DNA from: Acidimicrobiia bacterium
GTDB lineage: Bacteria > Actinomycetota > Acidimicrobiia > IMCC26256 > PALSA-555
Assembly: GCA_040881685.1 (NCBI GenBank)
Contig: JBBECS010000006.1
Span: 1-43,515, forward strand
Reading direction: 5' to 3'
DNA length: 43,515 bases
In this document: positions 7,388-15,621 of the stretch, piece after piece
Position numbering within the stretch: the first letter of the stretch is position 1
Layout of the letters: each line of letters begins with the position of its first letter
Notes under the pieces: generated by a model
Database searches by the model: none
Told to the model about the DNA's origin: nothing
The model's input: only the letters and a program-made list of their open reading frames with translations
Translations under genes and position numbers: made by a program

Positions 7388-8145
7388 CGCCGTTGCGCCA
7401 CCAGGGCGCCGCCGTCGACCACCAGCGTCTCCCCGGTGATCCACGACGCAAGGTCGCTGGCGAGGAACAACACTGCGCCGGCAATGTCGATGGGCTCACC
7501 GAGCCGTTCGAGCGGCATCGTGGCGGCGACGAGATCCTCGGCCGGCTCCCACAGTGCGCGTGCGAAGTCGGTCTTCACGAGACCCGGCGCGATTGCATTC
7601 ACGCGCACACCAGGTGCCAGCTCGGCAGCCAGCACCTTGGTGAGATGGACGAGCGCAGCCTTGGTCACGTTGTAGACGCCAATTCCCGAGTCGTGGCGCA
7701 GGCCACCGATCGAGACGACGTTGACGACCGAGCCACCCGCGTCGCGCATGCCCGCCCGCCACGCCTCCTGGGTCCACACCAGCGGGCCGCGCACGTTCAC
7801 CTGGAACGTCTTGTCGTAGCGCGGTAGGTCGACATCGATGACCGGACCCATGTGCGGGTTCGTCGCGGCGTTGTTCACCAAGATGTCGATCGATCCGAAC
7901 CGCTCGACCGTGGCCGCGACGCACGCAGCGGCTTGTTCAGGCTCACCCGCGTTCGCCGCGAACGTCTCGACCCGTCCAGGTCCTTTGATCGTCCCCGCGG
8001 CTTCGTCGAGCGCCTCCTGTTTGCGGGATGAAAGCATCACGTTGGCTCCCGCGCTCGCGAACGCGTCGCAGATCGCGAGCCCGATGCCGCGCGAGGCACC
8101 CGTGACCAGCGCGCTCTTGTCGGTGAGATCCAGTGTGGTCGCCAC
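7384..8145 (-). CDS. Short-chain dehydrogenase/reductase
   Basis: A 253-residue classical SDR. The cofactor loop TGASRGIG, the NNAA motif (VNNAATNP), the catalytic Ser-Tyr-Lys (VVSIGG, then YNVTKAA) and the C-terminal FLASDLASWITGETLVVDGG are all present. The absence of an acidic residue pattern after strand 2 (LSSRKQEAL) suggests NADP(H). The GTG at 8145 lies 7 nt after TAACGT (8158-8153). A longer frame upstream runs antisense-free but has no SDR content. The family oxidises or reduces 3-hydroxyacyl, steroid or sugar alcohol groups. Next to crotonases, a beta-oxidation-like step is plausible. Confidence 0.93.
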   Translation of the reverse strand: MATTLDLTDKSALVTGASRGIGLAICDAFASAGANVMLSSRKQEALDEAAGTIKGPGRVETFAANAGEPEQAAACVAATVERFGSIDILVNNAATNPHMGPVIDVDLPRYDKTFQVNVRGPLVWTQEAWRAGMRDAGGSVVNVVSIGGLRHDSGIGVYNVTKAALVHLTKVLAAELAPGVRVNAIAPGLVKTDFARALWEPAEDLVAATMPLERLGEPIDIAGAVLFLASDLASWITGETLVVDGGALVAQRR

Positions 8146-8192
8146 GGCGCACACGTTACGTGCATTGGCGCGACGTTCCCGTCGACGCTGGA

Positions 8193-8564
8193 TCAGACGC
8201 GACCGTGCTTGACCAAGCGGAATCGGCGTCCGTCGTCGGCGTCGGTCACCGCATGCTCGTCGACCACTCGCGTGAGGATGGTCTCGGTGAACTCGTTGTC
8301 GACGGACGCCCCGGGTGTGCTGGCGAAGCCTTCGACGATCACCGCATTCGGTTCGGTGTGGAAGTCGATGGCCACGGTGCCGGCCGCGCCGGTCCCGATC
8401 AGCACGTGGCACAGCTCGTTGACCCCGATCCGGAGGTCGTCGATCTCCTCGTAGTTGAACCCGGCGCGACTCCCGGCGTCGGCGGCGGCCAGACGGGCCA
8501 ATCGCAGGTACTCGGGGTTCGCCGGGACCACTAGCGTCACGCGCTGTTCGTGGTTCGCAGACAT
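8193..8564 (-). CDS. RsbW/UsfX-like anti-sigma factor (HATPase-fold)
   Basis: A 123-residue protein similar to the RsbW-like protein at 15.1-15.5 kb. Both share VxPAxxxYLRxxRLxAADAxxRAGxxxEExxDxRxxVxELCH. The GHKL-type fold is recognisable, but the N-box reads ELCHV instead of ExxxN and no DxGxG box is seen, so ATP-dependent kinase activity is doubtful. The mycobacterial SigF antagonist UsfX also has an altered N-box. A role in binding a sigma factor or a STAS protein is inferred from family and neighbours. The ATG at 8564 lies 9 nt after TATTCT (8579-8574). Confidence 0.75.
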   Translation of the reverse strand: MSANHEQRVTLVVPANPEYLRLARLAAADAGSRAGFNYEEIDDLRIGVNELCHVLIGTGAAGTVAIDFHTEPNAVIVEGFASTPGASVDNEFTETILTRVVDEHAVTDADDGRRFRLVKHGRV

Positions 8565-8715
8565 CCCGGCGAGAGAATACGACGTCGGACGGCGTTCGAC
8601 CCCGACCGACGAACGGCGACCGACCGGTCGCGCCTGCTTCGGTGTCGTGGATGTGCTGATGGGTCCGATGTACCCGAACGATGAGCCCGCCAATCGCAAT
8701 GGTGGATACCGGGGG

Positions 8716-8740
8716 GTTTCGTGCCCTCGGCGACGGGTAT
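8716..8740 (+). promoter_or_regulatory. SigF/SigB-type promoter
   Basis: GTTTC at 8716-8720 and GGGTAT at 8735-8740, separated by 14 nt, match the general stress sigma consensus (GTTT...GGGTA). The ATG of the downstream gene (8750) follows after exactly 9 nt, the same distance as at two other sites of this type in the window. Confidence 0.7.
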
Positions 8741-8749
8741 CCATCACCC

Positions 8750-9064
8750 ATGAGCATCGAAGCGATCTCCAACGGGCAGGACGAGCAGGTCGAATTGGTA
8801 CCGCGGGGGATGGTCTCGCCGCGCGTGTCGGAGCTTGTTGCGTGGGCGTCGATGGTGGACCCGGGCCGCGCTCCGTCAGCGCCCCGGCACGATCAGGCGC
8901 TCGAGGCCCTCGCTGAGGCCGCGGACGGCGATGGTGACCTCGTGCACCGGGCGTGGCTCGTCGCGCTGCGCGCATTGCGTGACGGCTCGGTCACCCGATC
9001 GTCGGTCAGCTTGCTGCGCGCGACGGCGGACAAGCTCTTGTCAACCGCTCATCGAGCGGGTTGA
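8750..9064 (+). CDS. Hypothetical protein under stress-type promoter
   Basis: A 104-residue acidic, mostly helical protein with no family I recognise. Helices at about 25-35 and 42-90 (ALEALAEAADGDGDLVHRAWLVALRALRDG, then SVSLLRATADKLLSTAH) suggest a small soluble helical bundle. No Cys, no signal peptide and no membrane segment are present. An in-frame ATG upstream exists, but the ATG at 8750 is chosen because it sits 9 nt after GGGTAT. It converges on and overlaps by 16 bp the 3' end of the STAS gene. The promoter and location suggest a general stress response protein. Confidence 0.6.
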   Translation: MSIEAISNGQDEQVELVPRGMVSPRVSELVAWASMVDPGRAPSAPRHDQALEALAEAADGDGDLVHRAWLVALRALRDGSVTRSSVSLLRATADKLLSTAHRAG

Positions 9065-9381
9065 TCGGAGCGTTCGAAGAAGTCCGAGAGGCCGGCCACG
9101 TCGAGGATGCGGCGCGTTCGGTCGTCCAGGCGATGCAGGACGAGCGAGGCGCCCTGCGCCTCGAGGTCGTGGTGTGCCTTGACGAGCACGCTGATCCCAC
9201 TCGAATCGAGGAACGTGAGCCCGCCGAGGTCGAGGCGCACCATGTCGGGCTCCGCGGCGATTGCCTTCTCGCACTCGAGGCGGAGATCGGGTGCCGTCGC
9301 GAGATCGATGTCGCCGGCCACCACGATGACGATGGCGTCGCCGTCGTGAGCCGACTCGATGGAGAAGCCCCCGTCCCTCAT
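9049..9381 (-). CDS. STAS-domain anti-anti-sigma factor
   Basis: A 110-residue SpoIIAA/RsbV-type protein. VAGDIDLATAPDL is the first strand and helix, and the phosphorylatable serine lies in LTFLDSSGISVLV. The rest of the STAS fold (LVLHRLDDRTRRILDVAGLSDFF) is complete. In partner switching the unphosphorylated form binds the RsbW-type protein and frees the sigma factor. The ATG at 9381 is preceded by TAGCCT (9395-9390) with 8 nt between. It is transcribed away from the SGNH gene and faces the hypothetical stress gene. Confidence 0.9.
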   Translation of the reverse strand: MRDGGFSIESAHDGDAIVIVVAGDIDLATAPDLRLECEKAIAAEPDMVRLDLGGLTFLDSSGISVLVKAHHDLEAQGASLVLHRLDDRTRRILDVAGLSDFFERSDQPAR

Positions 9382-9437
9382 GGCGGCGCAGGCTATCGGA
9401 AGCCTTCCCGAGGCGTGCCAGCCGTTCGGGCGACGTC

Positions 9438-9463
9438 GTTTCTGGTCCGTGCGGTACGGGTAT
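9438..9463 (+). promoter_or_regulatory. SigF/SigB-type promoter
   Basis: GTTTC at 9438-9442 and GGGTAT at 9458-9463 with a 15-nt gap, again exactly 9 nt before the chosen start (ATG 9473). It lies divergent from the STAS gene promoter. Confidence 0.7.
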
Positions 9464-9472
9464 GAAGGCCCC

Positions 9473-10090
9473 ATGACAACAGCAACGAGGCATGGTCCTC
9501 GCGCGCTCTGGGTCGGGCTTCTCGCCGCGATCGCGGTCGTCTCGGTGGCCTGCGCGCCTCAGTTCCGAGCCGCGGACACGAAGGTGCTGCTCGTGGGCGA
9601 CTCGTTGCTCGACAGATCGAGGCTGCCGGTGTCGGATGCCCTCACGGAGGCCGGATGGGACCCGCGTATCAAGGCGGATGGCGGCCGGAGCATCACCTTC
9701 TTCCAAGACAAAGTCCCGCTGTTCGCCGGGTCCACCCAGCCCGGCGTGATGGTCATCGAGCTGGGGACGAATGACTGCTCGCCGGTGCTGTGTGTGCCGC
9801 TCGGACCCGCCATCGACCAGATCATGGGCAGTGTGCCGTCCGACTACCCGGTGCTGTGGCTGAACGCGCAAACAGATGTTCCCGCTCCATTCAACGAGAA
9901 CCGCGACTTCGTCAACGGCGAGCTCGAGGACGCCGACTCTCGCTGGCCGAACCTCTATCTCGTCGATCTCGACGGGCACTTCGCCGGGCACCCCGAATGG
10001 CATGAGGACGACGGGCTGCACTTCAACGAAGAGGGAAGGCACGAGTTCGCGCGCTTCCTCGTCGACGAGCTGGACCGTTTCAAGCCCTGA
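9473..10090 (+). CDS. Secreted SGNH/GDSL hydrolase, probable lipoprotein
   Basis: A 205-residue protein with an N-terminal signal (TM about 11-25) ending in VSVACAP, a plausible lipobox with Cys27. The SGNH blocks follow: block I VLLVGDSLL (Ser nucleophile), block III ELGTNDC (Asn) and block V DGLHFNEEG (Asp and His). It should be an extracytoplasmic esterase or lipase acting on acylated sugars, lipids or cell-wall material. The substrate is unknown. A longer frame exists upstream, but the start at 9473 gives the signal peptide and is 9 nt from a GGGTAT promoter. A 13-bp GC hairpin 38 bp downstream is the likely terminator. Confidence 0.88.
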   Translation: MTTATRHGPRALWVGLLAAIAVVSVACAPQFRAADTKVLLVGDSLLDRSRLPVSDALTEAGWDPRIKADGGRSITFFQDKVPLFAGSTQPGVMVIELGTNDCSPVLCVPLGPAIDQIMGSVPSDYPVLWLNAQTDVPAPFNENRDFVNGELEDADSRWPNLYLVDLDGHFAGHPEWHEDDGLHFNEEGRHEFARFLVDELDRFKP

Positions 10091-10128
10091 CGCCGTACCG
10101 ACGTCGCGTCGCTGCACCCGAACGTGCA

Positions 10129-10163
10129 GCGGCCCGGCTGGTGCGGGGGTCCAGCCGGGCCGC
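10129..10163 (+). terminator. GC-rich hairpin terminator after SGNH gene
   Basis: GCGGCCCGGCTGG (10129-10141) pairs perfectly with CCAGCCGGGCCGC (10151-10163) around a 9-nt loop. No U-tract follows, as is common for actinobacterial hairpin terminators. The rest of the 250-bp gap to the phosphatase stop codon holds no gene that I can support. Confidence 0.7.
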
Positions 10164-10340
10164 CGAGCCCGACCCTCAGGTCAGGCGCAAGGAGCTTCCG
10201 ACCCGGCCGCGGGGCGATGACCAGATCACTGCTCCTCCCGAGGTTGGGCTGTTCGCCTCGGTTCTCTGCTCATGTTCCCGCTTGGCGCTGGGCCGAAACC
10301 CCGAATCTGCACCGGGAGCGAAGGGACGGGAACCGGCGCC

Positions 10341-13300
10341 CTACGAGCGGGCCCGCCGGCGGGCCCACCAGCCCCGCACCCCGCGTCTCCGTCGGGGGTG
10401 CCGCGGCCGCGCCCTCGGACGGGGCTCACGCTCCAGGGGCCCGACTTTGGTCACCCGGATGGCCATGAGCGCGACGTCGTCGGCCGGGCCGCTCTCGGGC
10501 AGGGTGTGCTCGAGGACGTGGTCGCTCAGGAGCTCGAGGTCTTCGGGCGCGCTCGTGAGTGCGTCCCGGAGGCGACTCAAGCCGACGTCGATCGACTCGG
10601 CTCGGCGCTCGATGAGCCCGTCGGTGTAGAACACCAGCACGTCACCCTCGCGCAGCCGGATGCTCCGCTCGCGGTACTTGGTGGTCGCGTCGGCACGGAG
10701 CGGTGGTCCGAGTGCTCCGCTGAGATAGCGCGCCTTGCCCGTGCGCCGCATGCGCAAGGTGGGCGGATGCCCGGCGCTCGCGAAGCGGAAGACACGGCTT
10801 CGCGGGTCGTACATCGCAACGGCCACCGTGGCCATGTCGGCATCGGGCAACGTGATCAACCACCGGTTGAGCTGTTCGAGGATCGCCCGAGGCCGAAGGC
10901 GATCGAGTGCGGCGAGCTGAGCTGCCGAGCGCAGCAGGCCCGTCGAGGAAGCAGCTTGCAGGCCGTGACCGACCACGTCACCGATCGCGAACAGCACGTT
11001 CCCGTCCGGCATGGCGAACACGTCGTACCAGTCGCCACCGACGCGCTCGCTCTCGCCAGGGAGGTACCGCACGGCCGTGGCCACGCCGGGAACCGACGGG
11101 ACGTGTTGAGGAAGCAGACTCCGCTGCAAGGTCTCCGCGGTTGCGCGCTCGCGCTCGAACCGCTCTGCGTGTCGGAACGATGCCGCGGCCCTTCGAGCGA
11201 GCTCGTTGGCGATCGGGACGTCGTTGTCGCCGTAGCGCCGTTCCGACCATGCGTACATGAACGAAATGGTGCCGAACGCGTCACCGTTCTCGTCGATGAG
11301 CGGGGCGCAGAGGATGGACAGAACCCCGGCGCCGATGCCCGGGGTGGCGAAGTGATGGGTGCGGTCGCGCCGCACGTCGGGGATGAGCACCGGTTCCCCG
11401 GTGTCACACGCCTCGCGGTTCGGCGTTTGCAGTCCGGGTGGGAGGTCGTTCCATCGATCGATTGCCCGAAACGGCTCGGCCAGATCCGAGTCGGCTACTG
11501 CGAACTCTTCGAGCTCGAACCCGCCTTCGTCGTCCCGGAGGTGGAGGACGCACACATCCGCGAAGTTGGGAACGACATCCCGGACGAAGCGACGCATGCG
11601 CGCATCGACGTTGAGCTCGACGGCGATGAGCTCGCCTGCCCTCGCCAGCACGTCGAGCTGCTCCTGGGAGCGGAGCGCCTCCGCCTCGAGGCGCGCGGCC
11701 TCGATCACCTGGGCAAGGCGCCGCGCCAGCTCCTCGGCCAGGCCGAGATCGGAATGCCGGTACCGGCGCCCTGAGAGGGGCGTGTAGTTGAGAACCAGCA
11801 GGCCGATCACCTCGCCGCGAGTCTCGAGCGGGGCGACGATCGCTGACGTGGCGCCGTGCTCCTCGATGAGGCGGAGGTGCTCTTCGTTCTGGGCGAATCG
11901 CCGGTGCATGTCGGAGGGGACCTCCGCGAGGCGGACTGCCGATCCATCCGCCACCGCGGCGCGGCTGGCGGTGAGATCGAGCGGCCACCGGCGTTCGGCG
12001 TCCTGCAAGAGCGAGCGGGTCTCCTCGCTGGCGTGGCCCACCGCGACGCGCGGTTCGGCCGACGCGGTCTCGAACAGGTACAGCTGGCACGAGTCGGCGA
12101 ACTCGGGGATGACGATCTGGACCGCCTCTTCGAGCGTTGCGTCGAGATCGCTCGTGCGGGCGAAGAGCTCGCTCGCCCGGGCAATGAGGAGTGCGGCGGT
12201 CTCCTGGCGCTTTCGGACGGTGAGGTCGACGAACACCGCGCCGAGTCCGAGCACGTCGCCGCTCGCCGGCCTGACCGGGTAGCACGACACGAGGTAGTGG
12301 CGCTCGAACCACTTCGTTCCGGGCACCCACCCGCTCACCTCCACGTCGACCACCGACTCTTGGGTGGCGATCACGTGCTCGAAGGTGGCCCTCACCTGAT
12401 CCCACAGGTCGGGCAGCACGTCGGCGATCGGTTTGCCGAGATGCTGGGGGATCGGGAGCCCATCCATGGCCGAGAAACGACCGTTGACACGCACGAATCG
12501 AAGCTCGTTGTCGAAGAACGCGAAGGCGAACGGGGAGTGCTCCAGCAGCGTGTCGAGTCGGGCGACGGTCTCTTCGAGCGTTCGTCGGGTGTGTTGCTCC
12601 AGCTCCAGCAGACGCTCGCGTTCCTGCTCGACGGCTTTGCGCTCATGTACGTCGATCGCAACGCCGATCCAGCGAGCGTTCTGAAGGTCGGCGACCCGCG
12701 AGCCGCGCCCCTCGACCCATCGGATCGTTCCGTCGGGGAGCACGACGCGGTGCTCCATCTCGATCTGCGTGTCGTTATGCACCGCGGTGCGGATCGTCTT
12801 GACGACGAGCTCCCGATCCTCTGGGTGCACGTGCTCGATGTACGCGGCGAAGCTTCCCGGGAACGAACCCGGCACGACTCCGAACAGCAGCGAGAGCTCG
12901 GGCGACCATCGGACGTTGTCCGACTCGGGCTGCCACTCCCAAGTGCCCATGCGCCCGGCTTCGAGCGCGAGTCGCAGGTGGGTCTCGCTGGTGCGCAGCT
13001 CGTGCTCCACCCGCTGGCGGGCGAGAGCCGCGCCGAGGATATTCGCGACGTTGCGCAGGAAGTTGACGTCGTCGTTGGTGAAGTCGCCGGGCCGAGAGCT
13101 GTGCGCCGAGAGCACGCCGACGGATCCGTGCTCGTTGCGGATCGGTGCACATGAGCTGGAGCGGATCTTGCGCGTCCCCTCGGGTTCGCCGGACTCGGAG
13201 CGGCGATGCTCGACCCAGTCGTCGATCACGATCGGCTCGGCCAAGACGATCGTGTCCCGTGCAAGCCCGAGAAGCTCTTCGTCGCTCCCGGAGCGGGTGA

Positions 13301-13919
13301 GCCGGGTCCGGCGCGGCCCACGGCTCGCGACCACGCGAAGATCGTGCTCCGGGGTCATCTCCAGCACCATTGCGCTGTCGAGCGCGAGCGCATCGGTGAC
13401 GAGCCGCGCCGCGTCCGCGGCGAGGTCGCGGAAGTCGCGCCCGGTCAAGGCTGCCCGACCCAGGTCGGCGATCGCCGCACGTTGGCGGGTTCGCTGCTCG
13501 AGGTCGGCCCGCACCGTCCGCTGGTCGGTGACATCGTGGGCCGAGACGAGGAAGCCGAGCAGCTCGCCATCCGGCCCGAAGCGTGGATGACCGCGCTCGG
13601 CCACCGTTCGGTACTGACCGTCGACCCGCCGCACTGCGTACTCCGTCCCGTACGCCGCGCGCTCCTCGACCGCTCGTCGGTACCCGTCGCGTACACGGCG
13701 CTCGTCGTCGGGGTGGATGCCTTCGGCCCAACCGGCACCGAGCTCCTCGACGAGCGGACGACCGCGGAACGCGAGCCACGCCCGGTTGCACCACGTGCAC
13801 GTCGTGGCGTCGGGCGCGGTCGTCCGTACCATCACCGGGGCGTCGTCGAGTGCCGCGGAGAGATCCCCGTCCACCTCGAAGCGATCGCGTGCGGAGGTGC
13901 CGCGACGACGCAGCCTCAT
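10341..13919 (-). CDS. Multi-sensor PP2C (RsbU/SpoIIE) phosphatase
   Basis: A 1192-residue cytoplasmic protein. By eye the order is PAS (about 20-140), GAF (150-310), PAS (315-440), PAS (465-590), GAF (595-760), GAF (770-935) and a SpoIIE-type PP2C phosphatase (950-1160). The metal motifs of the phosphatase are intact: GGDWYDVF, IGDVVGHGLQAA, YTDGLIE and PADDVALMAI. No membrane segment is seen. It would dephosphorylate STAS antagonists in response to small-molecule, redox or light cues sensed by the PAS/GAF array. It is the last gene of the operon RsbW-like, sigma, STAS, phosphatase and starts 27 nt after the STAS stop. The C-terminal 30 residues are Arg-rich and low-complexity. Confidence 0.92.
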   Translation of the reverse strand: MRLRRRGTSARDRFEVDGDLSAALDDAPVMVRTTAPDATTCTWCNRAWLAFRGRPLVEELGAGWAEGIHPDDERRVRDGYRRAVEERAAYGTEYAVRRVDGQYRTVAERGHPRFGPDGELLGFLVSAHDVTDQRTVRADLEQRTRQRAAIADLGRAALTGRDFRDLAADAARLVTDALALDSAMVLEMTPEHDLRVVASRGPRRTRLTRSGSDEELLGLARDTIVLAEPIVIDDWVEHRRSESGEPEGTRKIRSSSCAPIRNEHGSVGVLSAHSSRPGDFTNDDVNFLRNVANILGAALARQRVEHELRTSETHLRLALEAGRMGTWEWQPESDNVRWSPELSLLFGVVPGSFPGSFAAYIEHVHPEDRELVVKTIRTAVHNDTQIEMEHRVVLPDGTIRWVEGRGSRVADLQNARWIGVAIDVHERKAVEQERERLLELEQHTRRTLEETVARLDTLLEHSPFAFAFFDNELRFVRVNGRFSAMDGLPIPQHLGKPIADVLPDLWDQVRATFEHVIATQESVVDVEVSGWVPGTKWFERHYLVSCYPVRPASGDVLGLGAVFVDLTVRKRQETAALLIARASELFARTSDLDATLEEAVQIVIPEFADSCQLYLFETASAEPRVAVGHASEETRSLLQDAERRWPLDLTASRAAVADGSAVRLAEVPSDMHRRFAQNEEHLRLIEEHGATSAIVAPLETRGEVIGLLVLNYTPLSGRRYRHSDLGLAEELARRLAQVIEAARLEAEALRSQEQLDVLARAGELIAVELNVDARMRRFVRDVVPNFADVCVLHLRDDEGGFELEEFAVADSDLAEPFRAIDRWNDLPPGLQTPNREACDTGEPVLIPDVRRDRTHHFATPGIGAGVLSILCAPLIDENGDAFGTISFMYAWSERRYGDNDVPIANELARRAAASFRHAERFERERATAETLQRSLLPQHVPSVPGVATAVRYLPGESERVGGDWYDVFAMPDGNVLFAIGDVVGHGLQAASSTGLLRSAAQLAALDRLRPRAILEQLNRWLITLPDADMATVAVAMYDPRSRVFRFASAGHPPTLRMRRTGKARYLSGALGPPLRADATTKYRERSIRLREGDVLVFYTDGLIERRAESIDVGLSRLRDALTSAPEDLELLSDHVLEHTLPESGPADDVALMAIRVTKVGPLEREPRPRARPRHPRRRRGVRGWWARRRARS
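10349..10366. terminator. Perfect 18-bp GC palindrome at the phosphatase 3' end
   Basis: GGGCCCGCCGGCGGGCCC is a perfect palindrome lying in the last codons of the phosphatase gene, 6-25 bp before its stop. It could act as a cruciform-type or loop-less terminator for the leftward operon. Because it is inside coding sequence made of Arg/Ala codons, it could also be coincidental. Confidence 0.35.
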
Positions 13920-13946
13920 GACGGGCCGCCCGCCGAGGGAGTCAGC

Positions 13947-14306
13947 TCAGTTCTCGATCCTGAACAGCTCGGTGAGCCCGGTGATCTCGAACACCCGCCG
14001 AACCGGCTCCTGCAAGTTGCAGAGCATGATGGTGTCACCCTGTTGATCCTTCAGCCGCTTGACAACGCCTACGAGCACCCCGAGTCCCGACGAGTCGATG
14101 AAGCTCATCGCTTCGAGGTCGAGCACGATCGTACGGGCACCGCGCTCCAAGCAGTCGTGGAGCTCGGTGCGCAGCCGCGGCGACGTCGCCACGTCGATCT
14201 CACCGTGCACCGTCACGATCCATTCGTCATCGCCTGCACCGGTCGTGGTCTCGAAGTCAACGGTGGCAAGCGTCTCGCTCTCGGGTTCGTGTGCTGGTGC
14301 GCTCAT
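13947..14306 (-). CDS. RsbV-like STAS anti-anti-sigma factor
   Basis: A 119-residue SpoIIAA/RsbV-type protein with a 25-residue acidic N-terminal tail. VHGEIDVATSPRLRTEL and the phospho-site MSFIDSSGLGVLVGVVKRL are canonical, and the C-terminal VRRVFEITGLTELF completes the fold. The ATG at 14306 has a strong ribosome binding site (GAGGAGG). It lies 22 nt after the sigma gene and 27 nt before the PP2C gene, so it is the natural substrate of that phosphatase and the antagonist of the RsbW-like protein encoded two genes upstream. Confidence 0.93.
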   Translation of the reverse strand: MSAPAHEPESETLATVDFETTTGAGDDEWIVTVHGEIDVATSPRLRTELHDCLERGARTIVLDLEAMSFIDSSGLGVLVGVVKRLKDQQGDTIMLCNLQEPVRRVFEITGLTELFRIEN

Positions 14307-14328
14307 GGAGCCTCCTCGATGCTCGACC

Positions 14329-15087
14329 TCATCCGGACGCGCTCAACACCGTGCGCGCGTGCACTCCCAATGTGTTCAAGCTCCGGGTGAGCAGCCGTGA
14401 CACGTGCATCTGGCTGATCCCGATCTGTTCGGCGATCTCGGCCTGCGTGAGCCCTTCGAAGAAGCGGAGATACACGATCTGACGCTCACGCTCGGGCAGT
14501 GACGCCATGAGCTGCTCGACCGCGAGACGCTCGTCGGCACCCTCGAGCTCGGGATCTTCGTCGCCGATCGTGGCGATCGTGGACTCCTCGGCGTCGGGGC
14601 GCTGGTAGTCGAGCGACGTGAGTCGGTACAACGTCCCTGCTTCCATCGCCTCGAGCACGTCGTCGTCGCGGACGCCGGCGTGCGTGGCGACTTCCGCAGT
14701 CGTCGGCGTGCGTCCGAGGTCCTGGTGGAGGGCTGCCACGATCCCTCGCAGCTGGAGATGCAGCTCCTGCACCCGGCGTGGGACACGGACCGCCCAGCCC
14801 TTGTCACGGAAGTGACGCTTGAGCTCACCGAGGATGGTCGGCGTGGCGAAGGACGTGAACTGAACGCCACGGGCCGGGTCGAACCGCTCGACGGCCTTGA
14901 GCAAGCCCACCAGTGCGACTTGGCGCAGGTCGTCGAGGGGCTCGCCGCGATCGGAGAACCGGGCCGCGAGCGCTTCCGCGAGCCGCATGTGATCGCGGAC
15001 CAGGTCGTTGCGCAGCTCGCGGTCGCCCGATCGACGGTAGTGCTCGAACCGTTCGAGCATCTCGGCCTGCTCTTCCGGCGTTCTCAT
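14329..15087 (-). CDS. SigF/SigB-family RNA polymerase sigma factor
   Basis: A 252-residue group 3 sigma factor. Region 2 spans about 25-105 (DLRQVALVGLLKAVERFDPARG, then FTSFATPTILGELKRHFRDKGW), region 3 about 110-175 (VRVPRRVQELHLQL..., GRTPTTAEVA) and region 4 about 190-245 (LPERERQIVYLRFFEGLTQAEIA, with the HTH IGISQMHVSRLL). This matches stress and sporulation SigF/SigB/SigG sigmas, which recognise GTTT...GGGTA promoters. Its ATG overlaps the stop of the RsbW-like gene by 4 nt (ATGA), so the sigma and its antagonist are translated together. Three promoters of the matching type lie within this locus. Confidence 0.95.
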   Translation of the reverse strand: MRTPEEQAEMLERFEHYRRSGDRELRNDLVRDHMRLAEALAARFSDRGEPLDDLRQVALVGLLKAVERFDPARGVQFTSFATPTILGELKRHFRDKGWAVRVPRRVQELHLQLRGIVAALHQDLGRTPTTAEVATHAGVRDDDVLEAMEAGTLYRLTSLDYQRPDAEESTIATIGDEDPELEGADERLAVEQLMASLPERERQIVYLRFFEGLTQAEIAEQIGISQMHVSRLLTRSLNTLGVHARTVLSASG

Positions 15088-15485
15088 CGGGTCATGGCTC
15101 CCGTATGGCTCCGGTGGACGAAGAAGTGCAGCTCGTCACCGCAGAGGTCGAGCTCGTAGGCGTCGGCCAACGCGGTGACGATGGTCGCCGAGAGCTCGGT
15201 CATCGCCGGCCAGGTGCCGGTTCGAGCCTTCGTCGCACCTCGCGCGACCACACCCGCATCGGTTCGGGTGAACGACAGGTGCAGGGCGTGATCGGTTGCG
15301 ACCATCATCGTGTGGCAGAGCTCATCGACGGCGAGGCGGAAGTCTTCGGTCTCCTCACAGTCCAGCCCTGCCCGTGCGGCGGCATCAGCGGCGACGAGGC
15401 GGACCGACCGCAGGTACCTGGAGTACGGCGGTATGACCATGACGAGCTCGTCACCGAGATCTCCGAACGAATCCCAGGTCACCAT
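15084..15485 (-). CDS. RsbW/UsfX-like anti-sigma factor
   Basis: A 133-residue GHKL-fold protein, first gene of the sigma operon. The conserved block RSVRLVAADAAARAGLDCEETEDFRLAVDELCH matches the paralogue at 8.2 kb. The N-box is ELCHT, without the Asn, and no DxGxG box is visible, as in mycobacterial UsfX. It should bind the sigma factor encoded immediately downstream. Kinase activity on STAS partners is uncertain. I start it at the ATG at 15485, which has GGAGG 7-8 nt upstream. An in-frame ATG 60 bp earlier lacks one. No GGGTAY promoter was found for this operon, so the sigma factor may not be strictly autoregulated. Confidence 0.8.
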   Translation of the reverse strand: MVTWDSFGDLGDELVMVIPPYSRYLRSVRLVAADAAARAGLDCEETEDFRLAVDELCHTMMVATDHALHLSFTRTDAGVVARGATKARTGTWPAMTELSATIVTALADAYELDLCGDELHFFVHRSHTGAMTR

Positions 15486-15621
15486 ATCCCCCTCCTGCCG
15501 GGGAAATCCCGACCGATCCTGGCTTCTGGAGTCACCCGCGACCAATGAAACCCGCCAAACACACTGGCATCTCTTCCCGCTCCGGGTGGCGGCGAAACCC
15601 GCGGCGGCCCGAGATTCCGGC

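Noticed and set aside
10164-10340. Possible RNA gene in the gap after the SGNH terminator
   Set aside because: Several GC-rich stems can be drawn, but there is no tRNA T-loop, no riboswitch core and no promoter that I could identify.
15046-15058. LexA-like TCGAACCGTTCGA
   Set aside because: The half-sites are separated by one base rather than four, and it lies inside the sigma factor coding sequence.
15521-15560. Possible GTTT/GGGTGA promoter for the sigma operon on the minus strand
   Set aside because: Spacing is 9 or 19 nt instead of 14-16 and the -10 ends in GA, so it does not match the three good sites.
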